A stretch of DNA of 64,000 nucleotides from Komagataella phaffii GS115 (Eukaryota > Ascomycota > Pichiomycetes > Pichiales > Pichiaceae), in contig NC_012963.1 in the NCBI RefSeq assembly GCF_000027005.1, positions 2,418,001-2,482,000 of the forward strand. The letters run 5' to 3'. This document shows, piece by piece, positions 1 through 11,138 of this stretch. A model generated the notes under the pieces. The model was not told the origin of the DNA, did not search any database, and saw only the letters and a list, made by a program, of their open reading frames with translations. The position numbers and the translations under genes are program-made. Position 1 is the stretch's first letter, and each line of letters starts with the position of its first letter.

Positions 1-145
1 CGGCAACGACAATAAATCTCTTGCCTTGCACGGTCTCTCTCAAATTGAAAGGAGCTGGCCCACCCCCAGATGATGGAATGTGGAACATTGTAGCATCGGT
101 TGGGAATCTATCTCCTCTCTTAACAGTTTGAAAATTTCTTGACAT
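1..145 (-). CDS. Peroxiredoxin, 5'-end only (cut by window edge)
   Basis: Only the first 48 codons are present; the gene runs off the left edge. The ATG is at 145 on the minus strand. The peptide begins MSRNFQTVKRGDRFP and continues to a hydrophobic strand ending KRFIVVA. This is the N-terminal pattern of type-5 (Ahp1/PMP20-like) thioredoxin peroxidases: GD-FP near the start, then a core beta strand just before the peroxidatic-cysteine motif. That motif lies outside the window, so the catalytic Cys cannot be checked. Family members reduce hydroperoxides in cytosol, mitochondria or peroxisomes. The family is inferred from a short segment. Confidence 0.6.
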   Translation of the reverse strand, partial: MSRNFQTVKRGDRFPTDATMFHIPSSGGGPAPFNLRETVQGKRFIVVA

Positions 146-625
146 CTTAGAATTTTTTTTTTTGTCTTGGTGGGATTCCTTCGTTTTGTGCGATTACTCT
201 GAAATCTAGAAAATTTGAAATCTATCCAGCTGCTTCATTGACATCTCTCCAGCCTTTTATATTGTTCACCCTTCTCCACATCGATATCGCCTATGAATCT
301 TGAATAGCCTCTGGAAAAAAGAGGTTACAAGACTAAGATACCTCCTTTCGAGTCGTGCACCAATCCCCCCGCGTTATCGTTAAGCTGCCTTCAGTTGTCT
401 CTCCCCCAGCTCTAAGCTACTTGTAGGAATTACGCAATCCTTGTTGAGTTTGAACCCTTCTGGTTGGGGTATTTTTCAAGTTAAAGTTACGTCATTTCCA
501 TTGGAAAGAACAGGGATTCCCTCTTTTTTCTCTTTTTGGCAGGTCTGTTTGAATCACTTTCCTCCGCGAGCCCCTAGACAACCTCCTTCATAGCCTTTTA
601 TCACTACTGTTTTGACACTCCAGAA
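146..625. other. Intergenic region, divergent promoter area
   Basis: This 480-bp stretch lies between the minus-strand peroxiredoxin and the plus-strand protease, so both promoters must be here. It is rich in pyrimidine runs on the plus strand. I see no convincing ORF, RNA gene or repeat in it. Confidence 0.5.
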
Positions 626-2059
626 ATGAAAATTATCAGATTAGCATCAGTGGCTACCGTGGCTACCCTGGCACACTCGCTTTTGATACCATCTCTTGAC
701 CAATTGAATATCCAATTGCCGTTTTCCTTGCCCCATCATACTGAGTCTCCATCGCTGAAATTACAGGGATCTAACCCATTTGAATCTTCCACAGTGAGAC
801 CCGACCCTATCCAGATATATTCGACTGGATATAAGGTGATTGAGAACTCCTATATTGTCACTGTAGACAGTTCCATCACTGATTCGGAACTTCAGCAGCT
901 TTATGACTACATTAAAGGTGGATACGAATTCATGTTGAACAATGAAGACCCCTTTTTCGTTGCCATGGGTATTAAGAGACTACCCAAGCATTCTTTGTTT
1001 GAACCTTTCAGTATCGGTGACTCCATGAAAGGCTTTGTCGGTTTCTTTCCACCAAGACTAGTTGAAAAACTGGCCTCTATGGACCTTCCTATAGTGGCTA
1101 TCGAGGCAGATTCAGTAGTCCATTCGACAAAAGAGTACGCAGTTGACGAACATGTAACCTGGGGTTTGGCTAGAATTTCCCAGAGGCAAACACTAGATAC
1201 CAATAGAAATTATATATACCATGTCGATGGTGGCAAAAATGTTACCGCCTATGTCATCGACACTGGTATTTTTGTTGACCATGAACAGTTTGAAAAGCGG
1301 GCTCGTTGGGGTGCAACTATCCCATTTGGGGACGTTGACAAGGATGCCAATGGACACGGAACTCATGTGGCTGGTACAATCGGTTCCGCAAAATATGGTG
1401 TGGCTAAACAGACTTCACTGGTGGCAGTAAAGGTGCTCAACTCTGATGGGACTGGCACCCTTTCAGATGTCATTAAAGGCATTGAGTTTGTGGTCAAAGA
1501 CCACAAGAGCTCAAGGGGCAAGTCTAAGGGCTCTGTTGCTAACATGTCCTTAGGTGGTGGTCTGTCAGTTGCTCTCACATACGCTGTAAATGCTGCTGTT
1601 GATAATGGCATCCACTTTGCCGTAGCCGCTGGAAATGACAATGCTAACGCTTGCAGTTACTCTCCAGCAAATTCAGCTAAGGCAATCACTGCAGCTGCCT
1701 CTACTGTCGAGGACGAACGTGCGTTCTTCAGTAACTGGGGTACCTGTGTGGACGTCTTTGCCCCAGGGTATCTTATTGAGTCCACCTACATTGGCCTTCC
1801 AACCTCCACAAGAGTTCTTTCGGGTACTTCGATGGCCTCTCCACACGTTGCCGGTCTTTTGAGTTACTACCTCTCTCTACAACCCGGGCATGAATCGCAA
1901 TATAACTCCGGTGACTCATTGACCCCAGCTCAACTAAAAGCTAGGATTTTGAGTTTCAGTACCAAGGATGTACTTGATGACTCGGATCTAAACTATGGCA
2001 CTCCTAACTTGCTAATCTACAACTCAAGAGACAACATTACTGAATTTTGGGATTATTAA
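626..2059 (+). CDS. Subtilisin-family serine protease, proteinase B / YSP3-like
   Basis: 477 aa. A hydrophobic signal peptide (about residues 1-18) is followed by an inhibitor-I9-type propeptide (about 70-165) and a peptidase S8 domain from about 180. The catalytic triad is intact: Asp212 (VIDTGI), His244 (GHGTHVAG) and Ser402 (SGTSMASPH), with the oxyanion Asn in AAGNDN. Layout and motifs match the yeast vacuolar proteinase B family (Prb1/Ysp3). The propeptide is short and lacks the His/Lys-rich insert typical of Prb1, so this looks like the YSP3-type paralog rather than PRB1 itself; that choice is an inference. The role would be protein breakdown in the vacuole or secretory route. The 3' end faces MPH1 with 24 bp between the stops. 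Confidence 0.88.
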   Translation: MKIIRLASVATVATLAHSLLIPSLDQLNIQLPFSLPHHTESPSLKLQGSNPFESSTVRPDPIQIYSTGYKVIENSYIVTVDSSITDSELQQLYDYIKGGYEFMLNNEDPFFVAMGIKRLPKHSLFEPFSIGDSMKGFVGFFPPRLVEKLASMDLPIVAIEADSVVHSTKEYAVDEHVTWGLARISQRQTLDTNRNYIYHVDGGKNVTAYVIDTGIFVDHEQFEKRARWGATIPFGDVDKDANGHGTHVAGTIGSAKYGVAKQTSLVAVKVLNSDGTGTLSDVIKGIEFVVKDHKSSRGKSKGSVANMSLGGGLSVALTYAVNAAVDNGIHFAVAAGNDNANACSYSPANSAKAITAAASTVEDERAFFSNWGTCVDVFAPGYLIESTYIGLPTSTRVLSGTSMASPHVAGLLSYYLSLQPGHESQYNSGDSLTPAQLKARILSFSTKDVLDDSDLNYGTPNLLIYNSRDNITEFWDY

Positions 2060-2083
2060 GGGATAGTAAGTTACTTTGTTCCA

Positions 2084-5000
2084 CTATTTTTGATCATCAA
2101 AAATGACTTTATCTGTAAATAAGTAATTGTCATTCAGTTTTGACTGTTCTTCTTTTGTGAGGCAAACTCTATAATGTTCCACTAGCATATCACTCTTTTG
2201 CTTATCTTTCATTATTTGAACTAACTCAATGTATCGATGCATTTTGTTACTGTGGCATATACGACCAGTATGCCCTCCTGTAAGAGCATCTAGCCTGGGA
2301 TCATCTGCTATTGCTGGCAATTGCTCATTAGTGTAGTATTTTTCGAATAGGTCTTTGGTCTCCTTTTCGGTTAAAAATCCTTCCTGGGAATCAAATTTAT
2401 TTTTAAATATTGGGTCAACTCTTGGCCAGTTCCGCAGTTGATCTTCTATCCCAACAAAATTAGAATTAGAAGAGCTTTGAGGAGAAAACTCTTTGGGAAT
2501 TGATCCCGACACTGTACCTGTGCTCTCCTTACCAGGTTTGGATGGTCTCTCTTCAAAAATTTCATCATCTTCGGATATCAATATCGGACTTCTGGGCCTT
2601 GGGCGACCTGATACCAAACTCTTTTGAGTGCTGCTGGCAAGTACAGTATTTTCGTTCTCTTCACTCAGATCAATAGCGAAAGACATCTTATCTTTTTTAC
2701 TATTGGAACTGGCCAGCATACCCAAGATATCAATATCATCTTCATCACTATAATCCAAAAAGTTTTTCTCTTTCTCACCATTGCTATTCACTTTCTCTAC
2801 TAGATCCGTAGCTTTCTGAAACCCAGTGTTGACTCCATCGGGTAGTAAGAACGTCTTTGATTTCTTTTTGGGATTTAGTTGAAGCTCCATGATAGTAGCT
2901 TGTCGTTTACTGTTTGCTCTGGATGAAGCTTTCTTTTTACTCTTGGACAATTCTGTTGCAACTTTCAACAATTTCTCATTGTCCTCAATGTCACGAAGCT
3001 CGATGGTATCTTCAGGAATTTCAATGAGTGTTTTCCTCACCCTTGGTTCTAAATCCGGTGGAAGTATTCGGTCAGATTTGTGGTAATTAATGACATCGCC
3101 GTCACTGATTTGTTTCTGAATCCAAGCGTAATTATCCATTGCCTTGTTAAACTTAGCCTCTTCATTATTAGAGCACAGGATAAGAACCTTTCCTGTCCGC
3201 TTTCTGCCAGTTCTACCCATTCTCTGGATATTTTTGATTGGACTGTTGGTTGTATCAAAACAAATGATAAAGTCGACTTCTCCAATATCTAAACCTTCCT
3301 CGCCAATAGAAGTGGCAACAAGTATGTTCAGTTCATCACCACGAAACTTATCGATTAAATCCTTCTGAGCTTTCTGGTTCATTCCTTTCAGGTGGGCTAG
3401 TTTGGAACTTTCTATTCGATTCCTTGTATCTATCTTGACTGTCTCTGAGCCTTTTTGTCCTGTCACTTCCTCCATGTTGGAGTCTTTTTCTTCAGCAGTC
3501 TTTTTCTTGACCTTCCGTCGGGAATGCTTGGCCTTATACTCCTGCTCATCAAATTTATTGCGCTCTTTTGCCTGTCCAATGAAAATATGAGGCTTAAAAA
3601 GTGGCTGTGGATACCTTTTGTTATCACTCTCAATCACTTTCACAATTTCTAATGCCGACTCTCTAAACTCTGTAAAGATAATAACTTTAGAATTCAGAAG
3701 ATTCTCTTTTACACTGAAAAAATCTCTCAATTGTTCCAGCATAACTGGAAGTTTAGGGTGACTAAACGCCCCCTCAGTAATATCCGGGTTGTGAGTAGAG
3801 GCAATTTTATCCTGCCTTATCTGGGTTTCGACTTCTCTTAAAAGCTGCTTGATAGCAGGATGATAATAGAAGCTATGTGCATGCTTGTTTTTTGATTTCT
3901 TCGCTTCCCACTTTGTCGTAAACTCGTCGTACTTTTCTTTGAAATATGAATAGAATGCCACAACACCATATACACTTAATCTTCGAAAAGATTCGCCAGC
4001 TGTAATCAGTAGCTGTAAGAGAAAGAAGTACATCCATTTGGTTCCCTCTGGTAGCCTCGGATTCCCTTGAACTTTCTGTGATGCTTCCCTGGCTTGAAAT
4101 GCATTGATTTTGGCAACACCCATTGGTTCAAAGATCTGGTATTTGACGCATTGTTCATAGATGGGCGCTATTGCTTCACATATTAATTCAGTGTATGCTG
4201 TCATGCGCTCATTGGGGTCACATTGGACTTTTTCCAGTGTTCTGTTTTTTATGTATTTCTTAATGTCCAGACTTTCATCTGTTCTAATTTCGATGGAGGA
4301 GATCATCAGATTATCCACAATCTCTTGAACTCCTTCGACATCCGCAGATGGAGTTGCGGTCAACGCCAACAACCTAAAGGATGTGTTAAATCTTTTGATA
4401 TATTGTGCTACATTGTTGTAAGCATATCGCTTCTTGGCTCTATGAGCTTCATCTATGACCAAACAGATAATATCTTTGGGGTTCAACAGACCATTTGTCA
4501 AATCATTCTCAACCACCTGAGGTGTAGTGAAAAACACTCTTTTCGAGTCCCAGATTTCCTCTCTGCTACGTCTTGTTTTATCCAGCAAAATAGCAGTATC
4601 CTGGGGTGGAATACCAGTGATGGTGTAACAGGCTCTGATCTGTTGGGCTACCAAGGGTCTGGTTGGCGCCATGAATATAATTTTTGCAGTTTCAGACCAA
4701 CGATAAAAATTTAGCATCACAGTGCTTGCAATCAAAGTCTTACCCAAACCAGTGGGAAGAGATACTAATGTGTTTTTAAAAAGAGCAGTCTTGACAATGC
4801 TGAACTGATACTCACGAACTTCCAAATTGGTGGGATAGATATAGGTTTCCAGATTGGGAGTGCACAGTTTGTGGTGTGTCTTTTTAAATGTGACCTTGTG
4901 TCTGATTTCTTTGTATGTGGTACCGTTCTGACCGACGGCAATTGCGCCATCCAAAGTCTTTTGGGCTGGCTCTCGTCTTACATCGACATGTGTGATCTGT

Positions 5001-5089
5001 TGCCTGTTCACTTCGGGCTCCAGCAATTTTTCAAATTCTCCATCACTTAAATCATCTAAAAAAGAGTCTAAGTCTACCCCATTGGGCAT
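2084..5089 (-). CDS. MPH1: MPH1, ATP-dependent 3'-5' DNA helicase (FANCM family)
   Basis: 1001 aa, close to the family length. Superfamily 2 helicase core: Walker A PTGLGKT near residue 110, DEAH box (VIDEAHRA) near 212, motif III TATPS, and the C-terminal helicase half with EEGLDIGEVD and the arginine-finger motif GRTGRKR near 630. The N-terminal segment before motif I (YPTNLEVREYQ) is characteristic of Mph1/FANCM. The C-terminal third is acidic and low in complexity. Family role: it unwinds D-loops and remodels stalled forks, steering repair away from crossovers. It converges on the upstream protease and is divergent from the Sec3-like gene. Confidence 0.93.
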   Translation of the reverse strand: MPNGVDLDSFLDDLSDGEFEKLLEPEVNRQQITHVDVRREPAQKTLDGAIAVGQNGTTYKEIRHKVTFKKTHHKLCTPNLETYIYPTNLEVREYQFSIVKTALFKNTLVSLPTGLGKTLIASTVMLNFYRWSETAKIIFMAPTRPLVAQQIRACYTITGIPPQDTAILLDKTRRSREEIWDSKRVFFTTPQVVENDLTNGLLNPKDIICLVIDEAHRAKKRYAYNNVAQYIKRFNTSFRLLALTATPSADVEGVQEIVDNLMISSIEIRTDESLDIKKYIKNRTLEKVQCDPNERMTAYTELICEAIAPIYEQCVKYQIFEPMGVAKINAFQAREASQKVQGNPRLPEGTKWMYFFLLQLLITAGESFRRLSVYGVVAFYSYFKEKYDEFTTKWEAKKSKNKHAHSFYYHPAIKQLLREVETQIRQDKIASTHNPDITEGAFSHPKLPVMLEQLRDFFSVKENLLNSKVIIFTEFRESALEIVKVIESDNKRYPQPLFKPHIFIGQAKERNKFDEQEYKAKHSRRKVKKKTAEEKDSNMEEVTGQKGSETVKIDTRNRIESSKLAHLKGMNQKAQKDLIDKFRGDELNILVATSIGEEGLDIGEVDFIICFDTTNSPIKNIQRMGRTGRKRTGKVLILCSNNEEAKFNKAMDNYAWIQKQISDGDVINYHKSDRILPPDLEPRVRKTLIEIPEDTIELRDIEDNEKLLKVATELSKSKKKASSRANSKRQATIMELQLNPKKKSKTFLLPDGVNTGFQKATDLVEKVNSNGEKEKNFLDYSDEDDIDILGMLASSNSKKDKMSFAIDLSEENENTVLASSTQKSLVSGRPRPRSPILISEDDEIFEERPSKPGKESTGTVSGSIPKEFSPQSSSNSNFVGIEDQLRNWPRVDPIFKNKFDSQEGFLTEKETKDLFEKYYTNEQLPAIADDPRLDALTGGHTGRICHSNKMHRYIELVQIMKDKQKSDMLVEHYRVCLTKEEQSKLNDNYLFTDKVIFDDQK

Positions 5090-5347
5090 TCTAAGGGTTT
5101 AACGGGTTTCCAAAGGGAGAACTTTGAGCAGAGAGAGTTGTGTGTAGAGTAAAGGTTAGATCTGCCAGGCGCGTTATTCTAATCACGTCTCTTCCCTCAC
5201 AAGTGATACCGCGCAAATGCAGATTCCAGACGGGGAGATGTATGAGCTTTATCAGCTCTCCCTCTAAAAGACTCTCGCGAAAGGGATTCCACCCTTTCTT
5301 ATCCCTCTCTGCTTTCCACAGTACTCAGCACTAACAGTCCACCAACG

Positions 5348-6838
5348 ATGGCTGCTGATTCCAAAAACATCAATGCTCTGGCTAGGCAATTCCAAACTGA
5401 TAAGAAAGATGTCATAAAGTACTGCTTCAGTCGGTTGGACAACGACCGTGTTGTCCACGAGACTTACATACATCATCTCCGAGTTATAGAGGACTCTCAC
5501 CATCAAAACAAAAGACCACCACACAACGGGAACACCGACCATAAAAAGGCAAGAATACTCATGTTGGGAGTGAAACGGTCTGGTAGGGTTCGACTACACA
5601 AAGGTAGACAGAATAAAGATCGGTCCATTCAAATTGGACGAACTTGGGATCTGGACGAAGTTAAGAAAATTGAAATTGACCCTTTGATGGATGGAGGGTT
5701 CATACTTACTATGGGGAAGCCTTATTTTTGGCTCGGCACTAATTATCAAGAGACGGAAATGTTTACCTTGACACTCTTACAAACTTATCTCAAATACACG
5801 GGTGGCAAGTTGCCGGATGTGGTGAATGTTCCATTGGAAAAGATTGGAATACCTATCCGTAAACAGTCATTGCGAGGTCTAACTGGTGCTGCCAATACTA
5901 CAAACGGAGAACAAACTAACTTACCTCAACGAAAACAAAGTCTACCAACTTCGAACGTTCATAAAGGCTCCTCGCCTCTCAAAGACCGCGGGTCCAATCA
6001 TCAACAAGTTTTACCCTTAGTGCCGAATGAAGTAAGCTCCCATTCCTCTCCAGAAAAGAGGAAAGATTCGGTTCCTTCTACTAGAGATCCATTCATCAAC
6101 AATAGTAGTCCCACAAAGACTGCTACTGCGCCCTTAATCACCCCTCAAGACGCCTCCCGTAGAGAACCTATCGTTCCCCATATTAGCATAACGCCTCCAC
6201 CTCCCGATTCAAAAGATACTAAAGATGCTTTGAATAAAATAGAGTTTAAGCCACACTCAAGACGCAGTTCAGCTGTAGCTGATGAGATGGATAACACCGT
6301 AGAGAACGATGACGATTTTAATGATTTGTACAATGATTATGGTGATGAGCCAGCAAGGAAAAATTCGAACACAGATGAAAATCACTTGTCAAGAACAGTT
6401 CCGGATTTAGCCAACAGTTTTAAAGAACTAGAATTCGATGAGGAGAACGACAAATACTTCCCAGACACTTATGATAAAGAAGCATTACCAGATGAGAATC
6501 ACAATTCCATCACAGATATCGAATGGACAGAAAATGATAATGCCAAGTCTCTTGAACAGAAACTTCTGAAGAAAATCCATACAATTGAATTATCCAAAAC
6601 ACAGTTTCTCATTGATAACACTGGGGATATGACGCTTGTGAATGAATTGATACAAAAATCTATCAAACAATGTCAGTTCATCAATCCTTTATTATCATTT
6701 TTCAGCATGGAATTGTCTACCGTCCAGGATGATGTTGAACATATTGAGCAACGTGCTAAAGGGATTCATGTCGAAACACAAAATAAGAAAAGACTTTGGA
6801 AGGAAATAAGGGCTCAACTTGATCAAAACAGTTTCTAA
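5348..6838 (+). CDS. Sec3-like protein, N-terminal half only
   Basis: 496 aa. Residues 10-160 match the Sec3 PIP2-binding PH-type domain: a CFSR motif near residue 26, RVIEDS near 46, then a region containing FQIGRTW-like and GFILTM motifs. A long Ser/Pro/Asp-rich linker follows. Residues 385-490 match the start of the Sec3 helical region (FFSMELS, then NKKRLWKEI). The protein stops there, whereas Saccharomyces Sec3 is over 1300 aa and continues into the exocyst rod. The stop is followed by only 28 bp before the ADE6 stop on the other strand, so no downstream exon fits. It could be a paralog that binds membrane PIP2 and Rho GTPases without joining the exocyst core, or half of a split SEC3. 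Confidence 0.8.
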   Translation: MAADSKNINALARQFQTDKKDVIKYCFSRLDNDRVVHETYIHHLRVIEDSHHQNKRPPHNGNTDHKKARILMLGVKRSGRVRLHKGRQNKDRSIQIGRTWDLDEVKKIEIDPLMDGGFILTMGKPYFWLGTNYQETEMFTLTLLQTYLKYTGGKLPDVVNVPLEKIGIPIRKQSLRGLTGAANTTNGEQTNLPQRKQSLPTSNVHKGSSPLKDRGSNHQQVLPLVPNEVSSHSSPEKRKDSVPSTRDPFINNSSPTKTATAPLITPQDASRREPIVPHISITPPPPDSKDTKDALNKIEFKPHSRRSSAVADEMDNTVENDDDFNDLYNDYGDEPARKNSNTDENHLSRTVPDLANSFKELEFDEENDKYFPDTYDKEALPDENHNSITDIEWTENDNAKSLEQKLLKKIHTIELSKTQFLIDNTGDMTLVNELIQKSIKQCQFINPLLSFFSMELSTVQDDVEHIEQRAKGIHVETQNKKRLWKEIRAQLDQNSF

Positions 6839-6866
6839 TTAATACGGTCTTTTTTTCACTACACAT

Positions 6867-9800
6867 CTAATTAACTGATTCAACCCATCTTCTAGCATTG
6901 CGGAACAGCTCAATCCAAGGACCAAAGTCTCCCCATTTATTGTCTCTAGGATAATACGAGTTGGCTGTCTTTCTCGTAACTCTCTCCGGATGAGGCATCA
7001 AAGCTAACACTCTTCCGTTTGGCGTAGTGATACCATTAATACCTAGAGGGGAACCGTTAGGATTGAAGGGGTATTTCTCGGTGGTATTACCGTAGTTGTC
7101 AACGTATCTTGCAGCAGTGAGCCCCTCATCAACAAACTTCTTTAGCGTAGCTTGGGATTCAAACTCTGCCCGACCTTCTCCATGAGCAACAGCAATTGGT
7201 AAACGAGAACCTCTCATACCTTTGAAGAATATACAATCTTCATCTCCGCTCACAATCTCCAGGGTACACACACGAGCTTCATACTGCTCACTTAGGTTCC
7301 TTTCGAATGAGGGCCAGTTCTCTGTACCTGGGATGAGCTCCTTGATTTGAGACAAGAATTGACAACCATTACAAGCACCAAAGGCGAAGGTGTCTTGCCT
7401 TTCATTGAAGAACTTGTGGAATTCAGCCCTAACTTTGCTGTGGAATAAAACAGATTTGGCCCAACCGTTACCGGCACCAAGGACGTCACCGTAAGAGAAT
7501 CCACCACATGCAGCGATACCAACAAAGTTATCCAAAGAAACGGTACCACTTATTATATCGGACATATGAACATCGATGGATTCAAATCCGGCCTGCTCAA
7601 AGCCCCATGCCATTTCTTGTTGACTGTTAACACCTTGTTCTCTCAAAATGGCAATCTTTGGTCTCGTAGAAAACGAATCTCTGGAATTCAAATCGAAGGT
7701 TAGTTTATAGCTCAAACCAGGGTCATTGTTATCCAAAATATTAGAGTACTCCTGCTCAGCAGATTGGGGGTTGTCTCTTAATTGTTGAATCTTGTAAGAA
7801 GTCTCGGCCCATTTTTGTTGTAATTCTCCTCTTGAGCTAGAGTAGATTAAGCCACCATTGGCAGAAATGCTGACGATTTGTTTGCTATCAAATACTGGTT
7901 CGCCGACAATACGTATATACTCGTCTTCGAAAACACCGTTGTCATTGAAGACAGCAACAAAATTGTCGTAATCTTCCTTTCTTATTTGGAACACAGCTCC
8001 TAATTCTTCGTTGAACAAATCGCTAATAATATCAGAAGATCCTCCCAGGTCAATATTCAACCCAGATCTGGCAGCAAAGGCCATCTCAACCAACGTGACA
8101 AAGAGACCTCCGTCAGATCTATCGTGATATGCCAGGACATCTAAATCAGCATGCAAGACAGTGACGGCTTCCAAGAATCCCTTGAGTATAGCTGCATCTC
8201 TGACCGTTGGTGCTTCATCACCAACTTCATTATATACTTGAGCGAGCGCAGAACCACCCAGGACATGTGGACCTTTGATACCCGCAAGGTCAACTAACAC
8301 TAGCAAAGTATCATCTTCTTTGGCCAATGCAGGAGTCCAAGTCTTGGAGGTGTCACCAACACTTCCAAAAGCAGTAATCACCAAAGACAAAGGAGCAGTA
8401 ACTTCTTTGTCATCCCACTTCATTTTCATTGACATAGAATCTTTTCCAACTGGGATAGAGACTCCAAGCTGTGGGCACAAATCTAGACTGATAGCTTGAA
8501 CAGCTTCATAAAGCTTAGCTCCTTCCCCAGGATGGGAAGCGGGAGACATCCAGTTAGCAGAAAGTTTGACGCCTTCCAAACTCCTGATGTCAGCGGCAAA
8601 TAAATTCAGTAAGGACTCAGCAACAGACATCTTTGCGGAGGCAGAAGCGGAGATCAAAGCTAAGGTTGGTTTTTCTCCCATCGCCAAAGCATCACCAGAT
8701 TTGACAACGGTATCACCGAGAGATGTTCCAACCACACCAACATCGGCAACAGGAACTTGCCATGGACCTACCATTTGGTCTCGGTCAACTAAACCAGTGA
8801 CTGTTCTGTCACCAATGGTAATTAGGAATTGTTTGGAACCAACGGATGGAAGGTTTAGCACTCGTGAAACTGACTCGGACAGATCCAGTTCGGATGTAAG
8901 GAATGGGCTCAATTGCAATGGCTGAGTACTATCTGATCTTGACATCTTTGGAGGCTTACCAAACAGAATACTCATGTCCAAATCAATAGGAGTCATACCC
9001 AACAAAGAGTCTTTCAGAATAAGCCTTTGCTCCTCTGTAGCAATACCAACGACGGCAAAAGGAGCTCTCTCACGTTGACAGATGCTTTCAAAGAGAGGTA
9101 AGTCATTTTGAGAAACACCTAAAACATATCGTTCCTGGGACTCGTTACACCAGATTTCCATGGGAGACATATGAGGTTCCAAGGAAAGAACTTTTCTTAA
9201 CTCAAACTCTGCTCCTAACCCGTTATCGTGAACTAGTTCAGGGAGAGCATTAGATAGACCCCCAGCACCAACATCGTGAATGCATTGAATGGGACTTTTT
9301 ATGCCCATAGAAACACAAGCATCAATTACTTGTTGCGCCCTTCTTTGCATTTCGGGGTTACCTCTTTGAACAGATGCAAAATCCAAATCCGCAGATCCCT
9401 CTCCTGAATTGACGGAAGAAGCAGCTCCTCCACCAAGACCAATTAACATAGACTGCCCACCCAGAACAATAATAGCTGAGCCTGGAGTAATTCTGAAGTC
9501 AGATTTTAAAGCCAACTGGGGTCTTATAGAACCAAGGCCACCGGCAATCATGATAGGTTTGTGGTAACCCCTGACTTCCTCCTTACCATTGTAGTTCTTT
9601 ACAGTTGTGGTCAGAGTCCTAAAATAGCCGTTGATATTTGGTCTTCCGAACTCGTTATTGAAGGCGGCAGCCCCTAACGGAGCTTCAACCATAATGTCTA
9701 ACGGAGAAGATATATGACCTGGCTTGCCAATGTCAAGCTCCCAGGGTTTGCTATTACCTGGAATATTCAAGTCCGATACAGTATAACCAGATAAACCACA

Positions 9801-10913
9801 TCTGGATTTGGAACCTCTACCTACGGCACCTTCATCTCTGATCTCACCACCAGACCCAGTAGCAGCACCTGGAAATGGGGAAACAGCTGTCGGATGATTA
9901 TGAGTTTCCACTTTGATTAGGGTCTGAACCAATTCCTTGGTGGAAGTCCATTTTTTAGTCTTGATGTCTGGAGTGTACAAATAGGCTTCAGAACCTTGGT
10001 AAATGGCAGCATTGTCCGAGTAAGCAGAAATGGTAAACTGTGGGTTACATTTCTCGGTGTTTCTAATCATTTGGAACAGCGAATAATCTTGTTTAGCACT
10101 GTCAATGGTCCACTCGGCATTGAAAATCTTGTGACGACAATGTTCTGAATTGACTTGGGCAAACATGAATAATTCAACATCAGTTGGGTTTCTTCCAAGT
10201 TGGTTGACAAAGGCATCAATCAAATAGTCAATCTCGCCTTGGTCAAGAGCCAGCCCCATCTCCTTGTTGGCCTTGATCAAGTTTTGTTTGGAGGATAACA
10301 AGTCAATAGAAACCAGTGGTTTAGGGGGGAGCTCTTCGAACAAGTCGGTATATTTGGGAGAGGCCTCATTGATATACAGGCTTTGAGTCATTCTGTCAAA
10401 AACGGAGCCAAGACAGGCAAACTTGTCGTCCTGAAGATATTGCAACAGCGGGAAATCTGGACGGGTCTTGATAAGAATTGCCAACCCTCTCTCCAAACGT
10501 TTTATGTTGCTATCAATTTCAGTGACTTCTACTATGTTGGTAGCCTTTGAAGACCAGGGAGAGATCGTTCCCGACCTGGGTAACACTCTTATCAGAATAT
10601 CATCGTTCAATTGTTGAGAGATGATTGAAGCTGATCTTTCCTGATCGCCAGACAATTGAACCAGGCTTTCCAACCTCACATTTTCTTCCACAGAAAGATC
10701 CAATTTATGGTCGTAATCCAGCAATTCAGCGAGCTTCTTTCTGGTGGACTCGGACAGGTCTGAGTTTTCTCCGTCGACGTGAAGATAATGAACGTAACAA
10801 GAACGGATCGAAGCTACCACGTTGGAGTTAACAGTGTTGTTGATGTCTCTAGTCAAATTACTGATCCTGAAACTCGACAAAGCCTGAGGACCGGCCAAAG
10901 TTACCATAGACAT
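6867..10913 (-). CDS. ADE6: ADE6, phosphoribosylformylglycinamidine synthase
   Basis: 1348 aa, full length for the large eukaryotic single-chain PurL enzyme. It performs step 4 of de novo purine synthesis: FGAR + Gln + ATP to FGAM, in the cytosol. Visible parts, in order: the N-terminal PurS-like domain, the two AIRS-type ATP-binding halves ([19 protein letters not shown] near 335, [11 protein letters not shown] near 540), and a C-terminal class I glutamine amidotransferase with nucleophile Cys in FGACNGCQ (about 1180) and the HGEGR and MPHPER motifs. A TGACTC element (Gcn4/Bas1 type) lies 113 bp upstream of the ATG, in keeping with ADE-gene control. Confidence 0.97.
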   Translation of the reverse strand: MSMVTLAGPQALSSFRISNLTRDINNTVNSNVVASIRSCYVHYLHVDGENSDLSESTRKKLAELLDYDHKLDLSVEENVRLESLVQLSGDQERSASIISQQLNDDILIRVLPRSGTISPWSSKATNIVEVTEIDSNIKRLERGLAILIKTRPDFPLLQYLQDDKFACLGSVFDRMTQSLYINEASPKYTDLFEELPPKPLVSIDLLSSKQNLIKANKEMGLALDQGEIDYLIDAFVNQLGRNPTDVELFMFAQVNSEHCRHKIFNAEWTIDSAKQDYSLFQMIRNTEKCNPQFTISAYSDNAAIYQGSEAYLYTPDIKTKKWTSTKELVQTLIKVETHNHPTAVSPFPGAATGSGGEIRDEGAVGRGSKSRCGLSGYTVSDLNIPGNSKPWELDIGKPGHISSPLDIMVEAPLGAAAFNNEFGRPNINGYFRTLTTTVKNYNGKEEVRGYHKPIMIAGGLGSIRPQLALKSDFRITPGSAIIVLGGQSMLIGLGGGAASSVNSGEGSADLDFASVQRGNPEMQRRAQQVIDACVSMGIKSPIQCIHDVGAGGLSNALPELVHDNGLGAEFELRKVLSLEPHMSPMEIWCNESQERYVLGVSQNDLPLFESICQRERAPFAVVGIATEEQRLILKDSLLGMTPIDLDMSILFGKPPKMSRSDSTQPLQLSPFLTSELDLSESVSRVLNLPSVGSKQFLITIGDRTVTGLVDRDQMVGPWQVPVADVGVVGTSLGDTVVKSGDALAMGEKPTLALISASASAKMSVAESLLNLFAADIRSLEGVKLSANWMSPASHPGEGAKLYEAVQAISLDLCPQLGVSIPVGKDSMSMKMKWDDKEVTAPLSLVITAFGSVGDTSKTWTPALAKEDDTLLVLVDLAGIKGPHVLGGSALAQVYNEVGDEAPTVRDAAILKGFLEAVTVLHADLDVLAYHDRSDGGLFVTLVEMAFAARSGLNIDLGGSSDIISDLFNEELGAVFQIRKEDYDNFVAVFNDNGVFEDEYIRIVGEPVFDSKQIVSISANGGLIYSSSRGELQQKWAETSYKIQQLRDNPQSAEQEYSNILDNNDPGLSYKLTFDLNSRDSFSTRPKIAILREQGVNSQQEMAWGFEQAGFESIDVHMSDIISGTVSLDNFVGIAACGGFSYGDVLGAGNGWAKSVLFHSKVRAEFHKFFNERQDTFAFGACNGCQFLSQIKELIPGTENWPSFERNLSEQYEARVCTLEIVSGDEDCIFFKGMRGSRLPIAVAHGEGRAEFESQATLKKFVDEGLTAARYVDNYGNTTEKYPFNPNGSPLGINGITTPNGRVLALMPHPERVTRKTANSYYPRDNKWGDFGPWIELFRNARRWVESVN

Positions 10914-11025
10914 GATGAAGTCGGACTGCTTGTGGAGGGCGGTTAGAGACTAGTAGGGCGGGTTGTTCAAACAAAAACGGGACAGAGAGAGTGCCTGGGA
11001 TGAGTGCAAAAAAAAATTGTCTTGT

Positions 11026-11031
11026 TGACTC
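11026..11031 (+). promoter_or_regulatory. TGACTC element upstream of ADE6
   Basis: TGACTC, the half-site used by Gcn4 and Bas1 in Saccharomyces ADE promoters, sits 113 bp before the ADE6 ATG. The match is exact. Function in this species is inferred from that pathway and not shown by the sequence alone. Confidence 0.45.
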
Positions 11032-11038
11032 TTAGAGG

Positions 11039-11138
11039 TCACGTGATTGAAACTTGGAAAGGCGGCCGTTAGAAGCCTGTTCCAGGACGACAGATGGGAT
11101 GTGTAGTCTATCTAGGAGCATCTAAAATCTTTCACGTG
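11039..11138. promoter_or_regulatory. Two TCACGTGA palindromes between ADE6 and the transporter
   Basis: Exact TCACGTGA at 11039-11046 and again at 11131-11138. This is the CDEI/E-box core bound by Cbf1-type bHLH factors. The same octamer occurs as a close pair upstream of TRA1 in this window. Confidence 0.5.
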
